Assembly (NCBI GenBank): GCA_002404155.1
Contig: DHJC01000088.1
Location: 1 to 41,047, forward strand
DNA: 41,047 bases
Origin: Chloroflexi bacterium UBA4730
GTDB taxonomy: Bacteria; Chloroflexota; Limnocylindria; P2-11E
Reading direction: 5' to 3'
Part shown: positions 33,811-40,861 of the stretch, piece by piece
Layout: every line of letters starts with the position of its first letter
Position numbering within the stretch: the stretch's first letter is position 1
The notes under the pieces: model-generated
Database searches by the model: none
What the model saw: only the letters and a program-made list of their open reading frames with translations
Told to the model about the DNA's origin: nothing
Program-made: the position numbers and the translations under genes

Positions 33811-35237
33811 TCATCCGCGCGGGAGAACGGGCGGCGGGGTGGCTGCTCGAGGCGTGGCGCCGGCTATCGCTCGACGCGAAGGTCGTTGGAGCGGTGGCCG
33901 TGGCGAACTGGCTCCTGCTCTTCTCGAACCACACGACCGTCGCCACCACCACGGACGAGACGATCTGGCGGCTGTTCCCGGGCCTGGCCGGGCCCGTGTT
34001 CCTCGCGCTCGCCGGCCTCGTCGCGTTCAGCTACCCGTTCCGCGATCGCCGGCAGGGCGCAGCGTTCACCCCGCGGGCGCGGTGGGTGCACCTGGCCGTC
34101 GTGTTCGCCGTGTTCGTCATCGTGCCGACGGTCGCGTCCATCGTCCTCCGCGAGACCGGGAAGCCGTACACGTACATCCACGACGGCGCCCTCATGATCG
34201 AAGAGGCCGCGCGCAAGCTGCTCGCGGGGCACAACCCCTACGCGACCGACTATCTCGATACGCCGCTCTACTACTGGCCCATGGTCAACAACCCGGCCCT
34301 GTACCACCTCACGTACTTCCCATTCCTCTTCCTCATCACCGTGCCGTTCGTGTGGGCCTTCGACCACTTGGGCATCTTCTGGGACCAGCGGTACCTGTAC
34401 CTGCCGGCGTTCGTCGCGACGCTCGCCATCCTCCCACTGCTCCTGAAGCGGCTCGACCACCGGATCGCCCTCGTCGCGCTCATCGGACTGAACCCGCAGC
34501 TCTTCCCGTTCGTCATCGAGGGCCGCAACGATTTCTTCGTGCTCCTCTTCCTGTTCGCCGGCATCGCGCTCCTGCAGCGCGAGCACCGGGCCCTTGGGTC
34601 GCTCGCGATCGCCGCCGCGGCCGCGGCCAAGCTGCACGCCCTGTTCCTGTTGCCGTTCCTCGTCGTCTACCTCGTCGCCACGCGCAAGCCGAGAACGATC
34701 GGCCAGGCGATCCGCGCGCTCGCGCCGACGATCCCCGCCGCGGTCTTCCTCGCGGTGACGTTCGCACCATTTCTCGTGAACGACTGGAATGCGTTCTACG
34801 ACGACGTCGTCCGATACAACGCCGGCGGCGCCGCGTGGACCTACCCGATCTCGGGGATGGGGTTCTCCGCACTGCTCCTGTGGCTCGGGGTCATCCAGTA
34901 CCGGCAGGCGGACTTCCCGTTCGCCGCGATCGAGATCGCCGTGGCAACGCCGATCGCCCTGTACACCCTGTACCAGCTCTGGCGCGGGCCCACGATCGCG
35001 CGGATGCTGACCGGGTACGCCTTCACGCTGTTGGCGTTCCTGTTCTTCGGCCGGTACTTCCAGGGCAACTACCTGGGCTACATCCTCGCCGTCGCCTCGC
35101 CGGTCCCGTTCCTCGTGCGGGAGGCGCGCCCCGTCCGCGCGCGACGCCACCGGCGACGACCGATTGTCGAGCGCGCCGCGCCGCCGGCCCAACCGATCGG
35201 CGCATCCGTCGCCGCCGACGCCCGGAGCGCCGAATAG
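33807..35237 (+). CDS. Polytopic GT-C-type membrane glycosyltransferase (GT87-like)
   Basis: A 476-aa membrane protein with about ten hydrophobic segments and a basic, Pro-rich C-terminal tail. After the second segment, an outer loop has YTYIHDGALMIEEAARKLLA followed by GHNPYATDY. This D-x(n)-AA..LL.G..PY pattern is typical of GT87/DUF2029 polyprenyl-phosphate-sugar mannosyltransferases, and a GRND loop lies further on. It probably transfers a lipid-linked sugar outside the membrane; the sugar and acceptor are unknown. ATG 33807 overlaps the truB stop (ATGA); TTG 33792 is an alternative. Its TAG overlaps the apparent ATA start of ribF. It is an unusual passenger inside the infB-truB-ribF operon. 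Confidence 0.82.
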   Translation: MIIRAGERAAGWLLEAWRRLSLDAKVVGAVAVANWLLLFSNHTTVATTTDETIWRLFPGLAGPVFLALAGLVAFSYPFRDRRQGAAFTPRARWVHLAVVFAVFVIVPTVASIVLRETGKPYTYIHDGALMIEEAARKLLAGHNPYATDYLDTPLYYWPMVNNPALYHLTYFPFLFLITVPFVWAFDHLGIFWDQRYLYLPAFVATLAILPLLLKRLDHRIALVALIGLNPQLFPFVIEGRNDFFVLLFLFAGIALLQREHRALGSLAIAAAAAAKLHALFLLPFLVVYLVATRKPRTIGQAIRALAPTIPAAVFLAVTFAPFLVNDWNAFYDDVVRYNAGGAAWTYPISGMGFSALLLWLGVIQYRQADFPFAAIEIAVATPIALYTLYQLWRGPTIARMLTGYAFTLLAFLFFGRYFQGNYLGYILAVASPVPFLVREARPVRARRHRRRPIVERAAPPAQPIGASVAADARSAE

Positions 35238-36145
35238 TCCTTCACGACTTCACCGGCTGGCCGACGGGTCCCCTGCACCTCGCCGTCGGCGTGTTCGACG
35301 GCGTCCACCTCGGCCATCAGGCCCTCATCCGCGGGCTCGTCGGCGGGGCGTACGCCGCGGGCGCGACGCCGATCGCCGCCACATTCGACCCGCTGCCGGC
35401 GCAGGTGCTGGCGCAGGACCCGCCGCAGTCGACGCTCGCCGACGCGCCCGAGCGCGCGGCGCTCCTCGAACACGCCGGCGCGGCGGCCGTCATCGTGTTC
35501 ACGTTCGACAAGGCGTTCTCGCAACAGTCCGCGGAAGCCTTCATCAAGCGCGTCACGAAGGCCGGCGACGTGCAGCGGATCGTCGTCGGGCCCGACTTCC
35601 AGTTCGGCCACGGCCGCGAGGGCGCGGTGCCGGCGCTGCACGCTCTCGGCGAGACCTACAGGTTCGCGGTGACGGTGGTCGAGCCGATCTCGCTCGGCGG
35701 CGCGGCCGTGAGCTCGACGCGCATCCGCCAAGCCCTGCGCCAGGGCGACCTCGCGACCGCGCAGCAGCTCCTCGGGCGGCCGTACTCGGCCACCGGGACC
35801 ATCGTGAAGGGGGAGCAGCGCGGCCGGGCCCTCGGGTTCCCGACGATCAACGTCGCGCCGCCGCCCGACAAGCTGCTGCCGCTCGACGGCATCTACGCGA
35901 CGTGGGTGGTGCTCGGCGACAAGCGCTACCGGGCTGCCTCCAGCCTTGGCGTCCGGCCGACGTTCGGTGGCGGGCCCCGGAAGCTCGAGGCGTTCATTCT
36001 CGACTTCAACGAGGACGTGTACGGCCAGGAGGCGACGATCTCGTTCGTCGAGCGGCTCCGCGACGAGGTCCAGTTCGACAGCGCCGACGATCTGTCCACG
36101 CAGATCGCGAAGGACGTCGAGCGCACGCGGCTGGCCTTGCGGTAG
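35234..36145 (+). CDS. ribF: Bifunctional riboflavin kinase/FAD synthetase RibF (ATA start likely)
   Basis: A 303-aa enzyme that converts riboflavin to FMN and FAD. The N-terminal FAD synthetase domain has AVGVFDGVHLGHQALI (the GxHxGH nucleotidyltransferase motif), VVGPDFQFGHGREG and SSTRIRQAL. The C-terminal kinase domain has GRALGFPTINVAPP and SLGVRPTFGG. No ATG/GTG/TTG lies before the first strand. The frame reads ATA GTC CTT CAC GAC, and ATA 35234 overlaps the preceding stop as ATAG, like the ATGA overlaps elsewhere. A later GTG near 35290 would destroy the fold. Confidence 0.92.
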   Translation: MVLHDFTGWPTGPLHLAVGVFDGVHLGHQALIRGLVGGAYAAGATPIAATFDPLPAQVLAQDPPQSTLADAPERAALLEHAGAAAVIVFTFDKAFSQQSAEAFIKRVTKAGDVQRIVVGPDFQFGHGREGAVPALHALGETYRFAVTVVEPISLGGAAVSSTRIRQALRQGDLATAQQLLGRPYSATGTIVKGEQRGRALGFPTINVAPPPDKLLPLDGIYATWVVLGDKRYRAASSLGVRPTFGGGPRKLEAFILDFNEDVYGQEATISFVERLRDEVQFDSADDLSTQIAKDVERTRLALR

Positions 36146-36162
36146 CACCACTGACGCTGGGT

Positions 36163-36168
36163 TAGCCT
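36163..36168 (+). promoter_or_regulatory. -10 box TAGCCT, probable leaderless promoter of the PhzF-like gene
   Basis: TAGCCT is followed by CGGTGG and GTG 36175. The six-base spacing and the CG after the box match the other leaderless starts, and no SD is seen. Confidence 0.5.
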
Positions 36169-36174
36169 CGGTGG

Positions 36175-36996
36175 GTGGCCGAGGTACGGTTGAGGACGGT
36201 CGACGCCTTCACGGACAAACCGTTCACTGGGAACCCTGCGGCCGTGGTCATGCTCGATGACGCGCCACCGGATGACTGGATGGCGGCGGTCGCGCGCGAG
36301 ACGAACATGTCGGACACCGCCTTCGTGATCCGCGAGACGTTGGCCGACGCCGACTTCCGCTTGCGCTGGTTCACTCCGGCGCTGGAGGTCGACCTGTGTG
36401 GCCATGCGACCCTCGCCTCGGCCCATTGCCTCTTCGAGGACGGCGTACGCGGCCCGATCCGATTTGCCACTCGCAGCGGCGTCTTGACGGTCAGCCGGCG
36501 GCCAGATGGTTCGCTGGCGATGGACTTCCCCGCATGGCCCCCTGCGCAGGTCGAGTTCCGGGCCGCAGCGGCTGAGGCCTTCGGTGTGCCCGTGGAGTGG
36601 ACGGGCCGCAGCGACAACAACTTCTTCCTCATGGCGGTCGTCGCCGACGAGCATTCGGTCCGGAACCTGACCCCCGACCTCAATGCGGTGGCCCGGCTTG
36701 ATGCCGTCGCCGTCATCGTCACTGCCGCCGCGGGCCCGGGACGGCCGTACGACTTCGTCTCGCGTCTCTTTGCGCCGAACGCTGGCATCAACGAGGATCC
36801 CGTTACCGGCAGTTCGCATACGGTGCTGGGACCGTACTGGGGCGGCCGGCTCGGTCGGACGGCACTGGTAGGCCTTCAGGCGTCTGGTCGATCCGGGCTG
36901 GTCGGCGTCGAGGTGAACGGCGATCGTGTGGTGATCGTGGGCCGCGCCGTGACCGTCGTTGACGGGCTCCTGAGCGCGACCCCTGAGCCCACCTAA
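36175..36996 (+). CDS. PhzF-family isomerase-like protein
   Basis: A 273-aa protein with the diaminopimelate-epimerase-like double fold of the PhzF family. Marks are TVDAFTDKPFTGNPAAVV, RWFTPALEVDLCGHATLASA and EDPVTGSSH. The residue corresponding to the catalytic Glu of PhzF (in xxSETxF) is Asp 47 here (NMSDTAF). No phenazine genes are nearby, so the substrate is unknown. It may form a unit with the ABM-domain gene that starts four bases after its stop. Confidence 0.9.
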   Translation: MAEVRLRTVDAFTDKPFTGNPAAVVMLDDAPPDDWMAAVARETNMSDTAFVIRETLADADFRLRWFTPALEVDLCGHATLASAHCLFEDGVRGPIRFATRSGVLTVSRRPDGSLAMDFPAWPPAQVEFRAAAAEAFGVPVEWTGRSDNNFFLMAVVADEHSVRNLTPDLNAVARLDAVAVIVTAAAGPGRPYDFVSRLFAPNAGINEDPVTGSSHTVLGPYWGGRLGRTALVGLQASGRSGLVGVEVNGDRVVIVGRAVTVVDGLLSATPEPT

Positions 36997-37000
36997 CGCA

Positions 37001-37300
37001 ATGTACGGACTACAGGGCAAGATGATCGCGAAGCCCGGCCAGCGCGACGCGCTGCTCGCACTGCTCCTCGAGGCCCCGCGCGGCCCGGCGATGCCCGGGT
37101 GCCGGCTCTACATCGTGAGCGAGGTGCCGGCGGAACCGGACGCGATCGCGATCACCGAGGTCTGGGACGATCGGGCGGCGCACGCCGCGTCGCTCCAGCT
37201 CGAGCGGGTGCGGGCGCTCATCTCGAGGGCCCGGCCGCTCATCGCGGAGCTGGGCCAGCCGCTCGAGCTACGTCCCGTCGGCGGCCAGGGGCTGGACTGA
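37001..37300 (+). CDS. ABM-domain protein (putative quinol monooxygenase)
   Basis: A 99-aa single-domain protein of the dimeric ferredoxin-like ABM fold: start GLQGKMIAKPGQRDALLALLLE, the middle GCRLYIVSEV, then EVWDDRAAHAASL. Relatives such as YgiN oxidise quinols; others only bind. ATG 37001 lies four bases after the PhzF-like gene. Its last 33 bases overlap the 3' end of the MFS gene on the other strand. Confidence 0.82.
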   Translation: MYGLQGKMIAKPGQRDALLALLLEAPRGPAMPGCRLYIVSEVPAEPDAIAITEVWDDRAAHAASLQLERVRALISRARPLIAELGQPLELRPVGGQGLD

Positions 37301-38509
37301 CGGCTCAGCCGCGCCGAGGTAGCGCTCGGCGTGACCGAGCGGGCTGAACAGCCGGAAGTACAGCGGGATGAGGAACGTCGCGATCCCGATCGCGGCGTAG
37401 ACGAGCTGCACGTCGCCGGTGCGCTCGATCGCGACGCCGCCGAGCATCGAGCCAAGCGGGTTCGCGGACCAGGCAAGGACCATCGCGATCGTGATGATCC
37501 GCCCGAGCATGTGGTTCGGCACGATCGCCTGCCGCAGGCTGCCGGTGTTGATGTTGAACAGGATGCCGAGCCCCGACGACAGGCCCCAGAGCGGCACGGC
37601 GATCCAGAACGACGGCGCGAAGGCGAACGCGACGATCGATACGCCCGAGAGCATGAGCGCGCCGAGCGCGACGTTCCCGAACGACCACCGCTTGCGGAGC
37701 GGCCCCGCGAGCAGTGACATCAGGAACACACCGACGCCGCCCGCGGCGAAGATGATCCCGAGCTCCGAGTCGGTCGCCGCGTAGCGCGCCTTCGCGAAGT
37801 AGACGAGCTGCGCGAACGCCGAGGCGCTCACGAAGTTGACCATCGCCATCATCGCCGAGATGTTGCGCAGCACCGGATGGCCAAGGACGTAGCGGAGCCC
37901 CTCGACGATGTCGGCACGGAGGCTCGTGCGAGCGCGCGCGACCGGCGGATTGAACGGACGGCGGATGAGGCTGAGCGCGAGCGCGGACACGAGGAACGTG
38001 GCCGCGTCGATGTACAAGAGCTGCTCGACCTGGAAGAAGACGAGCAGGCCGCCTGCGACCAGCGGACCGGCGACCGTCGCCGCGGCGAAGCTCGCCTGGA
38101 TCCGGCCGTTCGCCGTGACGAGGTCGGCCTGGTCGACCAGGCTCGGCACCGCACCGAATTGCGCGGCCTCGAAGAAGATCGAGAGCGTCCCGGCGATGAA
38201 GATCACGACCATGACCCACCAGACGCTCAGCGCGCCGAGCGCGGCCGCGACGGGCACCGCCGCGACCGTCGTCGCGGCGAGCAGGTCCACCGTGATCATC
38301 AGCCGGCGGCGGTCGGTGCGGTCCGTCCAGGCGCCGATGATCAGCCCGAACAGCAGGTGGGGGACGGCGAACAGCGCGAACGTGGCGGCGAGGTAGATCG
38401 CCGAGCCGGTGAGCTTGAAGACGAGCAGGGGGATCGCGAGCTGGGTGAAGGACGACCCGAACGCGGAGACGGTCTCGCCAACCCAGAAGCGCGAGAAGTC
38501 GCGGTTCAC
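37268..38509 (-). CDS. MFS transporter (MFS_3/exporter-like)
   Basis: A 413-aa membrane protein with about 12 hydrophobic segments. The loop 2-3 signature is GAWTDRTDRRRLMI, and an Arg/Pro-rich central loop (RRPFNPPVARARTSLRADIV) joins two six-helix halves. The NRDFSRFWVGETVSAFGSSF start is typical of the enterobactin-exporter-like MFS_3 group, mostly drug or siderophore efflux. The start is GTG 38509, nine bases after the stop of the upstream GT-C gene, so both likely share one transcript. The substrate is unknown. Confidence 0.88.
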   Translation of the reverse strand: MNRDFSRFWVGETVSAFGSSFTQLAIPLLVFKLTGSAIYLAATFALFAVPHLLFGLIIGAWTDRTDRRRLMITVDLLAATTVAAVPVAAALGALSVWWVMVVIFIAGTLSIFFEAAQFGAVPSLVDQADLVTANGRIQASFAAATVAGPLVAGGLLVFFQVEQLLYIDAATFLVSALALSLIRRPFNPPVARARTSLRADIVEGLRYVLGHPVLRNISAMMAMVNFVSASAFAQLVYFAKARYAATDSELGIIFAAGGVGVFLMSLLAGPLRKRWSFGNVALGALMLSGVSIVAFAFAPSFWIAVPLWGLSSGLGILFNINTGSLRQAIVPNHMLGRIITIAMVLAWSANPLGSMLGGVAIERTGDVQLVYAAIGIATFLIPLYFRLFSPLGHAERYLGAAEPSVQPLAADGT

Positions 38510-38518
38510 CCGGCGATG

Positions 38519-39976
38519 CTACCGACGCGTATCCCCGATGTCGGTGCCGTGGAGGCGAAGTGTGCCGGAGGACACGGTCGCGAGGTCGAGCGTGGTCCCA
38601 CTCGTGAATTCCACCGTCTCGCTGATCCTGACGGTCGCGGGTCGCGCCGCCGGCTCGTAGATCACGAGCGTCGTCGGCCCGTCGATCGCGAGGTCATAGG
38701 TCGCGGCCGCCGCGTCGTTGCTGTAGCGGACGACGCGGTCCGGCAGGTAGTAGCTCGCGACGAGTACCTCGGCGGCCGCGAGCACGATGCTGTCGCGTGG
38801 CGCGTGATCGCGGATCCACGCCGTCTTCTCGTCGGTGACCCGGTCATGCGCGACGAGCGACGCGCGCGAGAACACCGGATGGTCGCCCGCGAGAAAGAGC
38901 GCGGCCGCGAGCACGGCGTTCGCGAGCACGGCGGCGGCGACAGCCCGCTGGTTGACGGCGAACCGTGCCAGCAGCCAGGCCAGGAGCGCGTAGATCCCCG
39001 GGACGATCGAGAGCACGAAGCCCCATTCGCCGATGTGCACGAAGAGGTAGAAGAACAGGGCCGGCAGAAGCCAGAGGGCGAAGAACCCGGCCTCGGCGTC
39101 GTCGGGCAGCCGCTGGCCACGGATGGACGCGAGCGCGCGCGAGAGGCCGAGCACGAGCAGCGCGACGGTGAGGAGCAGGCCGGCCCAGAAGAGCGAGTCG
39201 CCGACGAGCACGGCGTTCAGCGGGATCGAGCGGTCCGCGTTCGCGCTCACGCCACTGACGCCGGTCAGCTGCCGCACCGAGCGCGTGACGTACGCGACGA
39301 GCCCATCGGAGAGCAACGCCGAGGGTACGAGCCAGAGCGTGCACCCGGCAACGAATCCAATGGCCGCGCGGACACGCGCCGTCGCGGCCGCGGGCCACAG
39401 CATCCACAGCCAGAGCGGGAAGAGGAAGAGCAGCAGGTCCTGGCGGAAGCCGCCGAGCGCCCCGAAGGCGAACGACACAAGCAGGACGCGTCGCGTTCCG
39501 GCGCGGCGCGCGTCGCGGAACATGAGGGCAAGCGCCGTGCTTATCGGCGCGAGGAGGATGTACGGCATCGCGACCTCGCCGTGCACCCACACGAGCGGCG
39601 CGGCGGCGAACGCGATCGCGAGCGCGAGCGACAGCGCGCGCCCGGCGAAGCGCCGGCAGAGGAGGTAGCACAGCGCGGCGGCGGCCGCGCTCGCGATGAC
39701 GCTCACCGCGACGAGCGCGTGATCGCTGTCGAGCCCGAGCAGCTTCGCGAGGCCCGCGGCGGCCACATAGAAGATGTAGCCGGGCGGGTGCGGACGCATC
39801 CCGGGCAGGACCTCATCGACATGGAAGCCCTGTTCGAGCGCCCGGGCGTAGAGGACCGAATCCCATTCCCAGAGCCGCCCGGCCATGAACGGGAGGCGGC
39901 TCAGGGCGGTCACGGCTCCGAGCAGTAGCGCGATGTACCCGTCCTGTCGATTCGGGATCACCGCGCCTCGCGTCAC
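38519..39976 (-). CDS. Polytopic GT-C-type membrane glycosyltransferase (GT39/PMT-like)
   Basis: About 485 aa with roughly ten hydrophobic segments and a C-terminal soluble domain of about 120 residues. After the first segment comes LPFMAGRLWEWDSVLYARAL, whose Asp in a short acidic pair fits the GT-C catalytic loop, then PHPPGYIFYVAA. It is likely a polyprenyl-phosphate-sugar-dependent transferase with unknown acceptor. GTG 39976 is chosen because a minus-strand TACACT -10 box (39990-39985) lies eight bases before it; GTG 39961 is an alternative. A much longer upstream extension of the frame overlaps the divergent gene and is rejected. Confidence 0.8.
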   Translation of the reverse strand: MTRGAVIPNRQDGYIALLLGAVTALSRLPFMAGRLWEWDSVLYARALEQGFHVDEVLPGMRPHPPGYIFYVAAAGLAKLLGLDSDHALVAVSVIASAAAAALCYLLCRRFAGRALSLALAIAFAAAPLVWVHGEVAMPYILLAPISTALALMFRDARRAGTRRVLLVSFAFGALGGFRQDLLLFLFPLWLWMLWPAAATARVRAAIGFVAGCTLWLVPSALLSDGLVAYVTRSVRQLTGVSGVSANADRSIPLNAVLVGDSLFWAGLLLTVALLVLGLSRALASIRGQRLPDDAEAGFFALWLLPALFFYLFVHIGEWGFVLSIVPGIYALLAWLLARFAVNQRAVAAAVLANAVLAAALFLAGDHPVFSRASLVAHDRVTDEKTAWIRDHAPRDSIVLAAAEVLVASYYLPDRVVRYSNDAAAATYDLAIDGPTTLVIYEPAARPATVRISETVEFTSGTTLDLATVSSGTLRLHGTDIGDTRR

Positions 39977-39984
39977 CGACGCCG

Positions 39985-40004
39985 AGTGTATGGGCCGATA
40001 TGCT
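39985..40004. promoter_or_regulatory. Back-to-back -10 boxes of two divergent glycosyltransferase genes
   Basis: Plus-strand TATGCT (39999-40004) is followed by CGCGCC and GTG 40011. Minus-strand TACACT (39990-39985) is followed by eight bases and GTG 39976. The two start codons are only about 34 bases apart, leaving no room for leaders; both mRNAs are probably leaderless. Confidence 0.5.
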
Positions 40005-40010
40005 CGCGCC

Positions 40011-40769
40011 GTGCGCCCGAGCATCAGCCTCGTCGTGCCGATGTACAACGAGGAGGAGAGCATCGAGCACGCGGTCGGCGTCGCGACCCGTGCGCTCGAT
40101 GAGTTCGCGAGCCGCCACGAGATCGTCATCGTCGACGACGCGTCCACCGACCGCTCGCTCGAGATCGTGCGCCGCCTCGCGGCCGCCGACCCGCGCATCC
40201 GGGTGATCCGGCACGACCACAACGAGAAGCTCGGCGGCACGCTCCGCGACGGCTTCGCCGCGGCCCTGATGGACCTCATCCTCTACATGGACGCGGACCT
40301 CCCGTTCGACCCGCGCGAGATCGGCAGGGCGATCAGCGCGATGGAGGTCACCCGGGCGGACATGATCGCGGCGTACCGCTACGACCGGACCGGCGAGGGC
40401 GTGCGACGGGCGGTCTACTCGTACGTGTATAACGGCCTCATCGGCGTCCTCTTCGGCTGGCCCCACCGGGACATCAACTTCGCGTTCAAGCTCATGAAGC
40501 GCGAGATCCTGGACGCGGTCGAGCTGCGGTCCGAGGGGTCGCTCATCAGCGCCGAGCTGATCACGAAGTCCAAGAATCTCGGCTTCACGGTCCAGCAGAT
40601 CGGCCTCGACTACTTCCCCCGAACTCGCGGGCGATCCACCCTGTCCTCGCTTGGGGTCATCGGGAAGATCTTCCGCGAGCTCGTCGTGCTGTATCCCGAG
40701 ATGCGCCATCCTCGGCGGAGGGCGAGCAGGCCCGCCGCGGCGCCGACGGAGGACCGCGCGACGCCGTGA
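40011..40769 (+). CDS. Family 2 glycosyltransferase (DPM1/GtrB-like)
   Basis: A 252-aa GT-A enzyme. It starts SISLVVPMYNEEESIEHAV, then has IVIVDDASTDRSLEIV (nucleotide-binding DD) and YMDADLPFDP (DxD). The C-terminal part has RDINFAFKLMKREIL, but no trailing membrane helices. It resembles polyprenyl-phosphate mannose or glucose synthases, which supply the lipid-linked sugar used by GT-C enzymes such as the divergent neighbour. That pairing is an inference. GTG 40011 fits the conserved start; longer frames overlap the neighbour. Confidence 0.9.
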   Translation: MRPSISLVVPMYNEEESIEHAVGVATRALDEFASRHEIVIVDDASTDRSLEIVRRLAAADPRIRVIRHDHNEKLGGTLRDGFAAALMDLILYMDADLPFDPREIGRAISAMEVTRADMIAAYRYDRTGEGVRRAVYSYVYNGLIGVLFGWPHRDINFAFKLMKREILDAVELRSEGSLISAELITKSKNLGFTVQQIGLDYFPRTRGRSTLSSLGVIGKIFRELVVLYPEMRHPRRRASRPAAAPTEDRATP

Positions 40770-40811
40770 CCGACCGGTGTCCGGTTTCGCCACACCCGTC
40801 CGTTTTTCCGG

Positions 40812-40846
40812 TAGACTTCCCACAGAAATAAAGATCTAAGAGATCT
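40812..40846 (+). promoter_or_regulatory. rpsO promoter and leader hairpin
   Basis: The -10 box TAGACT (40812-40817) would start a leader of about 40 nt. In it, AGATCT-AAG-AGATCT (40832-40846) folds into a 6-bp hairpin directly before the SD (AAGGA 40851-40855). This leader is strikingly AT-rich for the window. Just upstream, ACCGG/CCGGT (40773-40785) plus TTT is only a weak terminator-like hairpin for the preceding gene. Confidence 0.5.
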
Positions 40847-40861
40847 AGGAAAGGACAACGG

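Noticed and set aside
37877..39928. A 683-codon plus-strand frame across the MFS and GT-C genes
   Set aside because: The product is extremely rich in Arg/Glu/Asp/Gly and spans two real genes on the other strand; both real genes have clear membrane patterns.
38519..40279. Extended minus-strand start of the GT-C gene beyond 39976
   Set aside because: The extra ~100 residues are Ser/Arg-rich and antisense to the conserved GT2 N-terminus.
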